Positions 1 to 11,859 of a stretch of 64,000 bases of DNA are shown one piece after another (within the stretch, counting starts at the first letter, position 1; every line of letters begins with the position of its first letter). This DNA comes from Gnetum montanum (Eukaryota; Streptophyta; Gnetopsida; Gnetales; Gnetaceae): contig MNCI01030805.1 in assembly GCA_015680685.1 (NCBI GenBank), forward strand, positions 300,791-364,790, read 5' to 3'. The notes under the pieces are model-generated. The model did not search any database. It saw only the letters and a list, made by a program, of their open reading frames with translations, and was not told where the DNA came from. The translations under genes were made by a program, and so were the position numbers.

Positions 1-3000
1 GCATTCGTGCCTTGGTGGAACCAAAGACTAGCAATCACCTAGAATGAGTTATCTAGACTATTTTGTAGTAGGGTCGTGTTCCTATCCTAACAAAGTAGCA
101 TTGAAATAAGAGCCATGACTCTATTTGTAAACTAGAATGTTATGAAGGTGGTGATTCATAAGAAGTAGAATATCAAAGAAGTTCTTATCCCTACCAAATG
201 GTGCCTAAGGAAGATGTAAAATAAAGATAAGCTCAAGCCCTAAATATGCTTAGCATCAAAACAATAGACTAGTGCATCATGGACTTAAGAAATTTACCAA
301 ACTAAGACAAATTAAGATGTCATGAAGATAATTAGTTACGAAGACTATTTAAGGGAGAAGGACAAACTACATTGTGGTAATAGTCCATTATTTATCATGA
401 GAAAAGCTGATCCAACTTAGCAATGGATTACTAAAAGAGTCCAAAGTGACCTAGCCCACATAACACTAAGAATAATAGCTTATAATAAGCTATCCAACAA
501 GTATTATAAGTATGATACCATGTTGTGATGTAATGTAGATGTAATCCAAATGAAGATGTATTACCAAAGGAAGAGCAATACCATTGAAACTCAAGAAACT
601 TATAAACTTAGTACAATTAAATATGGAATGACTTTGAATCCAAAGATGGTGATTATAAATTACAAAAATAAAAAATAGTACTTTTTGTAGACTATTTGTG
701 ATAGTTTATGACTAGTACTAAGTTTTAGAATTAAGTTAATGTAAGTATCTTCATCATAAGAGGGTTTGTAAGCAATCAAGTTAGTAAGACTTATAATAGT
801 CATAACTATATAAAGTTCAACACTGGCAAATCCTTTAACTATGAAGCAAAAATTTCATTACAAGGAAGGTAATAAAAAATTTAAATAAACACATATTATA
901 ATATAAAAGCAATTAATAGTGATTACATCATTAAGAAGAAAAATATTAGGTGTAACACCCTCCTTCCTCATTGTAGGTAAGAGAGTATTATGTTGGGTAT
1001 AAAACTCCTAATGAATAAATTGGTCATGGGAAGAGAAACTAAAAATTAAAATGAACTAACATAACAATAATAAACTAAAAGGAAATATGTTGTAACCATG
1101 TCCAAAATAAAAGGAAAGATAATAATAGAGGAAGGATAAAATATAATTAAATAACATACATATATAAAATTGGAATGAAAGCTAATGCTAAACTAAAAAT
1201 AGAAAATAGCATATAAATCTTATAACACATCCTACTATATCAATATATTCTTAGCAGTACAAAAAGGTGAACCATGATCCCAATATAATACATGAAAAAA
1301 AAAACTAATACATGTTCATAAAATCTCATGATATGCCAAAGAGATAAATAGACTAAACCTAAAAAATGAGCCAATATCAATAATAAATATTAATAAATAT
1401 CCTTGTTTTACCTAGCCTTGATAATCTAAAACTAAGAGGGTTTGTATAAAATAAGTGATAAACCTTAACACCTCCACTAGTTGATTTAAAGGCAAGTTTC
1501 ATGGTGGCTAAGTGAAGGCATGCTAGCTTACAATACATGTCAGTAAGCAAAAGCAATCTAAACATTGTAGATCACACATCGTACATAGATCTAAACATCA
1601 ATGAGAATATAACCAAACTAAATTATCTACTCCAACTCATCAACCTATAGACAAGAAGGCTATCATTAACTAAACTTATTTTTAAATGTGTAAATTGTTG
1701 TCATGAGTATTTTCCAAATCAAATACCAAACTAACATGCCTATGAATTTTATTTATTGGTCTCTACATTAGGAGCTCCAACCAAGACTCATCCATAACAT
1801 TTTAGAGGAATCAAACAAAGGGACTAATGAGTCATGGATCACCTTTCATGTAGGATGGAACCTATAGTAAGAACTGCACTAATGCATCCCAGCAACAGGT
1901 AATTACCAAGCATTTTTAGGGGTTCCATCTCCAATCGATCATACAACTTGATGCTAGTTCTTAATAGATAGAAAATATTTAAGAATTCTAAGAAGTACAA
2001 CCAAATGTTAATGGTGGATGGATAGCACAAATAAAAGACAAGTCCAAATACCTGAAAGTTCCAATAAAAACTAATAAATAACTCTAAGATCAATTCCAAC
2101 AATTCAACATATTCAAGATCAATAGGACTATGTCAAATAGAGTCCAATAGTACCAATATGTATCAAACCAAGTTCCAATGATAAAATAAATAGTAAAATG
2201 ACTCAAACTTGATATCACAACCTCACTACGATCCATGGTAACTAATCATGACTTGTGGTTTGCTTAGAAAAATCACTTAAAATAACTTGAAGAAAATGAT
2301 GCAACCACAACTTGATCACAATCCATGGAAATTGAAGAAAACTTTCCCACAACCTAGCCATGACCTATGGTTAACTAAAAACCACTCAAAATGACATGAA
2401 ATGATAAGAAAAGAAAAATAGGCTTTATCACAACTTTACCATAGCTCATGGAATTATAGGTTTTATCAAAATAGAGACTGAAATTAAAAAAGATGCTAAA
2501 AGGATTAACCAAAATCCTACCTTAACTTATGATCAATGCCAATAGTATCATCATCATTTTTGGTTTCAACACAAAACTTGAGGAAAATAGAAAAAATCTC
2601 TTAATGACTTCCAAATGATAAGGAACACTAGGAACATCATAGCAATAACTCAAAGAACATAATCAAACTTTCGAACTAAGAGAAATGTAACAAAAAAAAA
2701 ATGATGATATAGTATTGTCTAACTTTTGTGACAAAATTACACATGAAACAATACTATATGTTCAAAGTAAGATCCAACCTAATCATAATTGCCAACAATT
2801 TGGAGAAAATTCCTATAAAAGTCACTACATGCTGATAGGGCACAAAACCTAAGAACTAAAACAAGCATGAGAAAATGTCAAGATAACTTAGTTGAAAAAA
2901 TAGAAGCACAATCCCTAAAGCAACACATGAACACAACCAAGTGTTCTCACGCAACCACACACATGAACTAGCAAAGCTCCACAACACTACCATAAGCCTT

Positions 3001-3200
3001 CAATCTAGCAATACTTCCATGTCTCAAAAAATGGATGTCAAAGTTCTTGAAAGAATGAATTCTAGGGTTTGTAATGGAAACTACCAAAAACCTCAAATTT
3101 AGTAACCCTAATCTTATTTATAAAAATAAAATTGAAGATTAAGAAAACTTGTATAAATAAATTTCTTATAAAAAGCAATAAGGCATAATAAAAACACTTT
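1..3200. other. AT-rich stretch with no recognisable gene
   Basis: Strongly AT-rich DNA with only short, unconvincing open frames on either strand. No transposon protein motif, tRNA or rRNA was seen. The string TGTAACACCCTCC near 952 resembles the start of some plant LTRs, but I found no matching second end. It is best read as old, eroded intergenic DNA into which the truncated element 1 abuts at about 3.2-3.3 kb. Confidence 0.6.
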
Positions 3201-3209
3201 AATTAAAAA

Positions 3210-3258
3210 CAAAATCACATCCTTGGTTGCTTAAGGTATAACCAAGGATGTGATTTTG
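3210..3258. repeat. Perfect 19-bp inverted repeat with 11-nt loop
   Basis: The left arm 3210-3228 is the exact reverse complement of the right arm 3240-3258 (AACCAAGGATGTGATTTTG); the loop is 3229-3239. It lies about 70 bases ahead of the point where recognisable protease sequence of element 1 begins, so it sits close to the truncation junction. It is too short and isolated to be a terminator or a known element end. Confidence 0.85.
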
Positions 3259-3324
3259 TATGTCACTTTCCACTCTAGTATGGGGATTTTTCGTATAGGG
3301 AAAATAGGGAAAAATACTCACTTT

Positions 3325-3770
3325 GGACTTCATAGCGGGGGACCAGTTCCCCACATCAGCTGAGTTTGTTGTTGTAGATGAGATGCCAGGATTTAACTTG
3401 ATTTTGGGACAACCTTGGTTAGCCCAATTATAAATGGTATCCTCACCCATCCATCAAGAGATTCACTTACCTTACGAAGGTGGTGAAATCATTATACATG
3501 GTGATGCGGCTACTTCCAACATCTCTTCACACATAGGCACAAATCAAGGCTTAGAGGTTGAATTTGATGAATCTAAACAAGATGACACTACTCCTAAGCT
3601 TAAAAAAGATGACACCACTGATGAGCCTAAACAAGAAAATGCTAACATGGAAACATTAAAAAACATGAAAAATTCAGAACATGCTGACATATGGCCATTC
3701 CCCCAAACGTCTCATGGTCAGAGTTACCATTTGACATAACTAGCGAAGTAGATGCTGAATACATGATCAC
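3325..3770 (+). pseudogene. Element 1: 3' part of retroviral-type aspartic protease and linker (Tat-like Ty3/gypsy)
   Basis: Reading forward, this matches the protease-linker region of the copy at 21177-21722. Shared blocks are GDQFP, then V-EMP-FNLILG-PWLA, then SSIHQEIHLPY and a following IHGD block. In this family the LG-(P/S)WL segment lies downstream of the catalytic Asp, so the active-site half is missing and the element is cut at its 5' side. An in-frame stop (Q-P-W-L-A-Q-L-stop) splits it near 3430, and the frame then runs from 3434 into an acidic tail rich in D, E and K. Gag and a 5' LTR for this copy are absent. Confidence 0.72.
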
Positions 3771-3799
3771 ACTGACACGCCCTACTCCTAATCTCAAGC

Positions 3800-4065
3800 T
3801 TCGAAAAGTAAAGAAGCTACTCAACCATTGATACCATTTACCATACATCCGAAATGACGTTAAACTACCATGCATCCAAAATGACGTTAAACTACCAAAC
3901 GTCCGCAACGATGTTAAACTAGCCACGGTAAAAAATGGCCAGTTCTTCTAAATTCACTAAAATAGCTACAGTCTCCTCCACCACTTTGACAAAGATGCGA
4001 TAGTCCACCACGAATTTAAGCTAATACCCATGGCTTGAAATGGCCTTAAACTAGGGCACAGTACA
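3800..4065 (+). repeat. Degenerate minisatellite with core TTAAACTA, downstream of protease (element 1)
   Basis: Short units of about 25-60 bases end in the same string, for example ATGACGTTAAACTACCA twice and GATGTTAAACTAGCCA, and a last GGCCTTAAACTAGGG near 4050. The same core recurs after protease in elements 2 and 3, before the reverse transcriptase and after integrase. It is noncoding in all frames. Confidence 0.75.
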
Positions 4066-6134
4066 TTGTCAGTTCACCAAAACTCCACTACATCATTATC
4101 GTTTACATTTGGCAAATTACAAGTTTCATTTATTTTATTTTTATTTTTACTAGACATGGCTCCAGTTTATGATTACGTTCATAGATAAACTTGAGAAAAA
4201 GAAAATAAAAGAAACAAAACAACATTTATGCAACACAAAGTTATAGCATATTACACCATCATCATGTTACATCTATCTTCACCCATTCGAAAAACAAAAC
4301 AACAATCTAAAAAACTAAAAAGAATGATAGGACTAACAAGCCAAATCAGGCACTAGCATTAGGAGGGGGCTGGTCCCCAAAGTCCTCTACATCATCAACT
4401 CCCGTCCCACTGGGGCCAGCCTCATCATCACCATGTCCCTATCACAAAAAGATAACAAAACAATAAAATAAGTAAGCACATGTAAATAGATTAAAAGAGA
4501 AAAAAAACAAACACCAAGGAAAATGATGATGACTAAAAGCAATAAAATGATATTAGACTAAAACACTCACGGGTGGAGAAGGCTTGAGGTTAGCTTCCAG
4601 GCACCATAAAATCTCCTCTTCGGGCACACACACCCAGTCTTTCTCAAGTTCGAGGTCAATGTTGGCCAAGATCTTGCCCTTATCCACTGTAGACCAAGAA
4701 GGACACTCAAGAGAAAACATGCTTGTTGAGGCTTCACCAGAAGTAGTGGTAATGGATCTCTTAGAAGACCCTTCCACTTCTGTACACTCAACAAACTTAT
4801 CATAGGAAGAGCACAAGCCTAATCCCTCAGCGAACATCTCCAACCGGCGGCGTTCAACCGATTCCTCCTTCAACCACTTTTTGTACTAGTGCTTGTGGTC
4901 TTTCTGATCCTAGCCCCATTTACGTATCTTGGATGCAAAGGACTTCCAGTCATGACACTTCTTATTCAACAAGTCCATCTGGGCCCGCTATTCAGCCAGA
5001 TCCTGAATCACCTGCACTTTGCTATTCACGCTTGCCCAATAACATGTATATGTGATCTCAGATGCCCACTAGGTACTATCACTGGCCAATCTAGCAGAGG
5101 TGAAATCATAACGGGCTTGCAAATCATTCCTTTCCTTGGTTACTTTTTCCAAATTTCCTTTCAATGACTGAATTTCAAGCCATAATTGTTCAATTGAATG
5201 CCTGCAGGTCCAGAGAGACTTGGCATTTGGAACCACACAACCCGAAACAACATCATAAATAATTCTTGGAATCTACTCAACATCTTTGGGAAATTTCTGA
5301 AGACCATCAATATGGGTAGCCTTGGAAGGACTCCATTGATGTTTCGCACCTACAAGTACAAACATTACATATATGATCCAACAAGAAAACTCCAACAAAT
5401 GCACAAATACAATCAACCCAGGTTCTTAGTATAAAATACACACCTAATTCAAGGTGAGCCTATTGCAGATGAGCAACAACATCATTGACAATGCCTATAA
5501 CAAAGTCCACCTTATTGGGCATCTCATGCCATGACCTCAATGGATCTGTGGATGTTGAATCTATACAGGAAGGTACCTCAACTGGGGCCTCTAACTTTGA
5601 CCCATCCATTTGAGACACATGTGCTTCAGGTGCTTCAACATCCATGTTTGACATTAGGAAGAATCATGATAATAAAAATCATGTACAAAGCTAAGAAGTA
5701 CAAAATATGGATCAACCTACAAAACATACTAGGTGGTCTTTCGCTAGTCAGCTTAGGTAGATCACCAAGGTGTAGAGACCCATCAAAGAAACCGTCAAAA
5801 ACACCTTTCTCCTCACTTGAATGCCTAAGGGCATCCAAGGCCTCAACAAGCATCACTTACATGGTATCTATTTCATCCTCTTCCTATAAAATGGGAATCA
5901 TCTTAACTCCTTCTTCCCTTGTTTCCTTGTCTTCATCACACCCAATGGTAATCGCTTCGGGTTCACCCATTGGGGTTAATTCTTCCCTTCCCCTCTCGGG
6001 GGTACCCTCTGCTAACACCAAAAAATAGAAAAGTTAACATGAAATCATAGATATGCATACTTAAGTAAGCAAATAAATTCAAAAAGCAATAAAAAAAACA
6101 CTTAAAGAAAAAAAAAGAGGGAAGAGAAACTTAC

Positions 6135-7181
6135 CTGCTCCTAGTAAGGTGAATCAAATATTCTTCGCCCTTGGAGGTCTCGCTTCTGTAGTAGGTGCTT
6201 TCGAACACTCAGCTCTTTTCACTTTAGTCTTGGCTCTCCCGAAGGTCTCCTAGATCAAGCGCTCAGCTCTCCTAATAGCTATGTGTAGTATGGATGGTTC
6301 CAACCCCAAGCTATCACATGAGTGATGGGAACAACTGGCTACACCTCCTATGGTAACGGAGATTGATTCATCAATACCTTCAGGTGGATCTTAGGATATG
6401 ATAGTGTCAAATAAATGATGGATCCATGGGCGAGACAACTATGAGTGATCCCTTAACACATAATGATCATCTCCATAGACCACTAAGAACTTGGAAAACC
6501 TATGGAGATAACATGCAAAAAATGCAAAAGTGAAGTGGGACTATGCATTCACATTAGAGTGTAATCTGATAATCTCCCCATGGAGGCCCAAAACTAGAAA
6601 CGGTGCCCAGTTATAATGCACACCAGTCTCTAGGATTGAGCGCATGATACATGTAGGCTCTACCCCAAGAGTTCTCACTTGAGAAAGAGACTTGGGAAAT
6701 TCCTGTGTTGTAAATAATGGATACAACAAATTCACTTTCGTCACTTTAGTTTCCACTTGCATAGGGAAGCCCTTGGAACCCTATGACACACCTAGCCATT
6801 CCTCAAGGTCATTAATCACATGGCCTTCCCTATTTGCCCTATCCACTACCACTTTGACATCATCTACTGATACCCCAAAGAGATCTGAAAAGAATTCGGT
6901 AGTCAGATGGAATGTAACCTTAACCCCCCGTATCCACGTGCTAAAATAAGTAACATCATCATTGAAAGAGTCAATGATAGTAACCATCTTAGTCACGGGA
7001 ACAATAGGAGTCAAGGCACTAAAAAGATCCATCAGACCAACATCGGTAAGGCAAGTGATGATGTGTTAAGGTGCCTTTCTATGCAACCACCATTGCGAAT
7101 CCTCCGTCTCCTCATACTTCATGAAAAGAGTACCCTCAGTATGCCCAGACACGATGGTGACCCCACCAGGAGTAATATCCA
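6135..7181 (-). pseudogene. Copy A exon 4: conserved accessory domain, possibly plant-mobile-domain-like
   Basis: A long exon bounded by TTTATAG (acceptor) and GCAG/GTAAGTTTC (donor). Its first half contains LMDLFSALTPIVPVTKMV, a TIIDSFN block and FFSDLFGVSV, which align with copy B (LMDLFLTSNLNVPVVEML, SFSKKESHF, LFIDLFGVPV). The second half also aligns: a VMR/IMR-xxx-E-GVHYN block and a KFLVV block are in both copies. The layout resembles the extra ORFs with plant mobile-like domains seen in Tat-lineage elements, but I cannot assign the family firmly. Internal stops are present. What it binds or does is not visible from sequence. Confidence 0.5.
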
Positions 7182-7270
7182 CTATAAAATCATGTTATAA
7201 AAAAGATCAATATCATGATAAACAATGGGGTAGCAAAGATAAAAACAAAGCGTAGAACAAAATCACTTAC

Positions 7271-8075
7271 CACTAGCAAATGGGTTAGGCATGCTCGGCA
7301 CTGAATCAACTGCTTGAGGAAAAGTGGGTCCATTGCCATACCAATCTTCATGTAGCCACCTACAAGCCTCACAATGTTCAAAGGCCCTGGAAAACTGATT
7401 ATGATAATGGACAATAGCATCCTTAGTTTGAGCCAACACAGCACCACAAAGAGTGGGGCCCACCATGAAAGCCTCCAAGGTTGTACGCATTAAGTCAAGT
7501 CCATCAACATTCCTACACATTCCATTCTCATCAAAATCGGGCCTGCCAAGAAAAAGATAATCAAACATAAACAATGGTATAATGCCGGAGCAAACAAAAT
7601 AAAGATAAAACAAAAAGGCGCTTACCTTTCTACCCTGTACACAATTCCAGGTGGATTCTGCAATAATGTATGTGCACAGAGAGCTAAGAAAAAGATGTTA
7701 CTGCTGTTGTAGTGGCTAGAAAGTGGTAACTCCAAAACATGAGTCAAAGGATGGGTAGATCAAGGACCTTCGACAAGATCACCATCAAATTTAAATAATC
7801 CCTCATCCACATCAACGATGAAGGCCAATATGTCATGGGATGAGCTAGGCAGTAAGGTCTCAACAACACTATGAGCCAACTGCTCATTTAAATGAGACCA
7901 AATGACCACGCTAAAACCCTATAGGATAAACGATAGAAATTCACTAGAGCTTGGACGAAACCATAACCCTTGTAATCCGATCTTCATGTCATGATGAGGT
8001 GTGTTGGGCTCTAAGGGGCCAAACCAGGAAAGCATACCCATGAGTTCCACCACCAAAAGAAAGGGCTTAAGTTCC
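7271..8075 (-). pseudogene. Copy A exons 2-3: FCP1/NIF-like HAD phosphatase domain, catalytic residues lost
   Basis: Exon 2 opens with PFLLVVELMGML, the position of the HAD motif hhhDhDG-L, with Glu and Met instead of Asp. It continues with RPSSSEFLSFIL and FSVVIWS, matching the KRP..EFL.F....F.V.IWSS block of plant FCP1-like proteins. Later come YNSSN and LLQNPPG, matching YN.SNTLL-DDSPYKAL-NPP, but the DD pair reads AL. Exon 3 has DLMRTTLEAF, like the LR.YLEGLA segment. The assignment is by eye from family knowledge. Loss of both acidic motifs argues against phosphatase activity. At least two stops interrupt exon 2. Intron 2 is 7543-7625. Confidence 0.65.
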
Positions 8076-9308
8076 CTGCATAGAGCCAGAACCTTAAGTA
8101 AGTAACTTAAACAAACGTATGAAACATATAAACTAGACAAAAAAAATAAACAAATAAGTAAATAAACCTAATGAGAAAATAACATTCAACACACATGCAA
8201 GACTACCCCTTGGGATAAGAACTCCAGTATTTATTTGGTGCATCTAATGCTCAATGGGGAAGATTGGAACCCACTAGGTAACACCAATCTTAAAAGGACA
8301 ACGTTTGCAAAAAATCACGATAATGGTTTAAGTTATCAAAAATCATCACATCCGCAAGTGAAAAGTATCACATAGTTCATGCTATTTTTAAATCCTGCAG
8401 CCCACACCATACATAGGAGAAGCTCATGCTGTGCATGGTAAATTAATGGTGTTACAACTGGAGATGGTAGTAGCTCATGATAAACGTAACTCACGCTACC
8501 AAAACAGCCAACTCATACAATAATGAGAGTTACCCACGCACTAGTTTCTAGGGAAATCACACTATAGTGCATGATGCAGTAAAATGTGACTAAGGAATGC
8601 ATTTACAACATAGCTCACGCTGCAACCCACAAATGTGACTCATGCTGTAAATCAAGCAATCATGCGAATTTGGAAAAAGCAACTGAGAAGTCACCGCAGA
8701 CAAAAAAAATCGTAGACACAAAAAAATCACAGTTTTTCCCCAGACACAAAAATCGTAGACAGAAAATCGCGATTTTGAACCAAACATAAAAATCGCAGTT
8801 CTTGCAACTCATGCCCAAGCCAAAAAATGCACAAAAAATTGTAGTTCTTGCAACTCACACCTAGGCCAAAAAATGCACAAAAAATCACAATTCCTGCAAC
8901 TCATGCCTAGGCCAAAAAATGCACAAAAAATCATAGTTCCTACAAATCACAACTAGCCCAAAAAAATTGGCAAAAAATCGCTTTCCCTGGGGCACTCACG
9001 GCCCCTCAATCCCTGCACCCATGCTCATACTCTGGGTTACTCATTCTGGGTGTGCCATGGGTTTGATCCTTAAACTACTAACTGATCCCTACGCTACCCA
9101 TGCTCAGGCCATCTCATAGTAACCAAAAACAATGGTGAAATGCAAAACCCCAGCAACGTCCCTGATGCCTGAAATGCACATGAGAAAACCGCAATACAAA
9201 CCCCAAAATCCAGTAAAGATTTTCATTCTAAAACATAGCAAAAATGATAGCCCTAATGCCTCATTCTGTGCTAGCACTGCAATCGAATGCCATGGAACAA
9301 AAACATAC
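8076..9308 (-). other. Intron 1 of antisense gene copy A
   Basis: A 1.2-kb proposed intron between CAG/GTATGT at 9308 and CTATGCAG at 8076. It is rich in CTCATGCTG/CTCACGCTG-type words and in A-rich tandem repeats. No protein motif was found on either strand. The equivalent intron of copy B (28112-28580) is shorter and carries GCATAGC words instead. Confidence 0.5.
8798..8985. repeat. 46-bp tandem repeat, about four units, inside intron 1 of copy A
   Basis: Units begin GTTCTTGCAACTCATGCC and contain CCAAAAAATGCACAAAAAAT; the first three differ by only a few bases and the fourth is more diverged. Shorter AAAATCGTAGACA repeats precede it (8700-8790). It is probably a local slippage or unequal-exchange product. 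Confidence 0.8.
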
Positions 9309-9489
9309 CTGCATAGAGTCCCTTTCCATGATGGAATTTTGGGTTGGGGAAGGTGTTGAAGTAGTTGTTGCTCTCCTCCATGAACAATAAGCTCACTTGC
9401 TTCTTCCGCTGGCACTAGTTCATTACTGCTCTCCCCTTCATCATCATTACTCATGCTTTCATTGCTTTGAACTGTGGTCACACTGCCCC

Positions 9490-9660
9490 ACCTTGCCCTA
9501 TTACTCATGCTATCTGCCTTACCCTATTGCACGCTGCCTTCAATTCTTGTTACTCACACTGTCTGCCTTGCCTTGTTACACGCTACCTTCACTTCTTGTT
9601 GCTCATGCTACCGATCCCTATTACTCACACTACCTTCACTTCTTGTTGCTCACATGGCAT
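9490..9660. repeat. Tandem repeat with CTCATGCTA/CTCACACTG words
   Basis: Units combine TTACTCATGCTA or TTGCTCATGCTA with CTGCCTT and ACCTTCACTTCTTGTTGC. It overlaps the 5' end of copy A exon 1 and its upstream region on the minus strand, so it may lie in the promoter or 5' UTR of that copy. Open frames on the plus strand across it are repeat translations, not genes. Confidence 0.65.
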
Positions 9661-9737
9661 TGAAAATGACATCACACTCTCTGGTCATGCTCATCACTCA
9701 TACAATAATGCTTGCCAAAATAACTCGTGTCTTGCAC

Positions 9738-9747
9738 CTTTTAAATC
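9738..9747 (-). promoter_or_regulatory. Possible TATA box for antisense copy A
   Basis: The minus strand reads GGGATTTAAAAGGTG. It lies about 230 bases ahead of the proposed MSNRARWGSV start. This is much farther than in copy B, so this is a weak call. Confidence 0.25.
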
Positions 9748-9949
9748 CCTTCTATTTTTCCTACACTTTTTAAACTTACTCTCCAACGTACCTACCTTAT
9801 TTTATGATTATTCTAATTTGTTTTTCATCTTCATTTCTCATTCTTGTGTTCTCTGGTTAATTTATCCTTAGCATCAAAATAACACAAAACAAAAAGATCA
9901 AAAATTCATAAAACCATAAAAATCACAACAATATTGTTCACATGAAAAA

Positions 9950-11400
9950 GTGAATACCAGTGGCCAGGTAAGGCCTAAAATTTCCATGCAGACTTGGTAT
10001 GACATTAAACTGCCCCTACATTTCGTAATGTCATTAGAACATAGATTAAACAAAGCTAATTTATATTTAGCAACTCGTCTGTCAAGAAAACCTTACTCAC
10101 GGTGCTCCTGGTTTAAATTGGTAGGAATAAAACACATGGATAGCAAGAACATCTTTACAATGTTGTCTATCAATGGACCACATGGAACCATTAAAAGGGA
10201 GATTAATCTAGAGTCCATTGACCTAGACTCATCAGCTTATTATAATTTCATGGCATCAACACAAGAGACACTTGATCGCTTTAAAGGAATGACGAAAACT
10301 CTTGACTTAGAGGCTGATAACATCACCAAAGATCTCCTTGTCGAAGTCCCAATTACTATGTCCGATGGAAAATTCAAAATATTAAAACTGAGTACTCTAT
10401 TAAATCCACAACTGGCCAATGACATAGCTCAAGTGCTGAAAGAAAACATGAAAGCATTCACTTGGTCTTATACTGATATTCCAGGACTAGACCCTCGAAT
10501 AGTCCAGCATAACATCATCCTTGATCCAAAGCTCAGACCAGTGAAACAAAAAGCACGAAAGGTTAGACCTGAGGTAGCGTTGGCAGTTCGTAATGAAATC
10601 ATGAAGCTTTACTAGGCCGGTTTCATGTGAGCTATTGACTACACCAATCGGGTATCCAACATGGTTGTTGTCCCAAAGAAGAATGGGAGCATTCACCTAT
10701 GCATTGGCTTCCATGACCTTAACATAGTAACCATAAAAGATGACTTCCCCCTACTCAGTATTGATCAACTTGTTGATTCAACTACTGGGCATGCATTGTT
10801 GTCATTTATGGATGGATTCTTGAGGTACAACCAGATTAGGATCAACCCATAACATCAACTCAGGACAACCTTCATGACACCATTAGGCACGTTCTGTTAT
10901 ACAATGATGCCATTTGGTCTAAAAAATGCCGATGCTAGATATCAGCGAGCAATGACTTACATCTTTAATGATTATATTCTTAATTCGGTCAATGATTACA
11001 TAGAAGACATCGCAGTTAAGTCAAAAATGACTGAACAACATGTCAACGATCTAGACTTGGTACTTAAACGTTGCCTCAAGTATGAGCTCAGACTTAACCC
11101 AAAGAAATGTGTCTTTAGAGTCAAAACAGGAAAAATGCTCAAATTCATAGTATCTGAAATAGGGATATGAGTAGATCCCGATAAGGGTAAAGTAATAACA
11201 AATTTGAAACCACCTAGCAACCTTACCGAACTACGCAGTCTATAAGGTAGATTACAATTTATTAGGTGCTTCATTGAAAAACTGACAGACAAGTTGAGAC
11301 CCATGCAACATTTGTTGTGCAAAAATGTCCATTTTCAATGGATTCAATAGTGCCAGGAAGCCGTTGAAAACATCAAAATGGTATTAGCTTAACTAAATAT
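9950..11400 (+). pseudogene. Element 1: reverse transcriptase (Tat-like Ty3/gypsy), inactive
   Basis: The first part (9950-10615) is the protease-RT connector ending in AFTWSY-DIPGLDP and VQHNIILDP, a typical block in this clade just ahead of RT. RT motifs follow: VVVPKKNGSIHLCI, HDLNIVTIKDDFPLLSIDQL, FMDGF-RYNQI, TPLGTFCYTMMPFGLKNA and LNPKKCVFRV. The catalytic Y-x-DD box reads YIEDIA, so one Asp is replaced by Glu. Several in-frame stops are present (for example at 10612 and 10850). The sequence would copy element RNA into DNA if intact; this copy cannot. Confidence 0.85.
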
Positions 11401-11850
11401 AGTTTATCCTCGATAGAACAACAATCCCTTCTACATTTACCTTGTGACATCAGATTCATCTATCGCATCCATGCTTTGTCTGAAACGAGAAGATGAAACC
11501 AAGATCCATGCCTACTACCTAAGCCATGCCTTAGTGGCCCACAAAAAGAGATACAATGATGTGGAGAGGTCATGTCTAGCTCTCATATTTTCCTTGAAGA
11601 AGTGATGACATTATCTTTTCCGTAACCATGTCAACATTATTTGTAAAGACAATGTACTTAGGGATATTACTAATAACATCTATGAATCAAGCAGGATAGC
11701 TAGATGGAAGGTGATGATTGCTGAGTTTGACCTATACTACATAGCTTAGTCTTCCATGAAGGATCAATAAATAGTAAATCAAATGACCGCCTCACCGATG
11801 CAAGACCAAGCAACGATCAATCCCAAGTTCCTTGATGAGAACGTGAACAT
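11401..11850 (+). pseudogene. Element 1: first RNase H domain (degraded)
   Basis: The reading shows FYIYLVTSDSSIAS, then a YYLSHALVAHKKRYNDVE block, the standard RNase H region following RT in Ty3/gypsy elements, then a RWKVMIAEFDL block. The first acidic residue is not clearly kept and stops occur at several places. The order and spacing match element 2 at 30960-31330. Confidence 0.75.
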
Positions 11851-11859
11851 CATAGACAC

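Larger units (their letters stand above)
4346..9508 (-). pseudogene. Antisense multi-exon gene, copy A, carried by element 1
   Basis: A gene-like unit opposite in strand to protease and pol. Proposed exons on the minus strand: 1, 9508-9309; 2, 8075-7626; 3, 7542-7271; 4, 7181-6135; 5, 6011-5730; 6, about 5655-5444; 7, 5349-4571; 8, 4438-4346. Donors read CAG/GTATGT, AAG/GTAAGC, GTG/GTAAGT, CAG/GTAAGT, TAG/GTGTGT and CCC/GTGAGT. Acceptors end in CAG, TAG or ATAG. Exon 1 begins MSNRARWGSV; exon 8 is in phase with exon 7, is rich in D, G and P, and ends in TGA. Copies B and C have the same order and intron sites. Stops and frameshifts (in exons 2, 4 and 7) make this copy a pseudogene. The acceptor of exon 6 is unclear. 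Splicing is inferred, not shown. Confidence 0.7.

Noticed and set aside
9397-9871. Cys/Leu/His-rich open frames on plus
   Set aside because: Repeat translations opposite exon 1 of antisense copy A; three overlapping frames are open at once.
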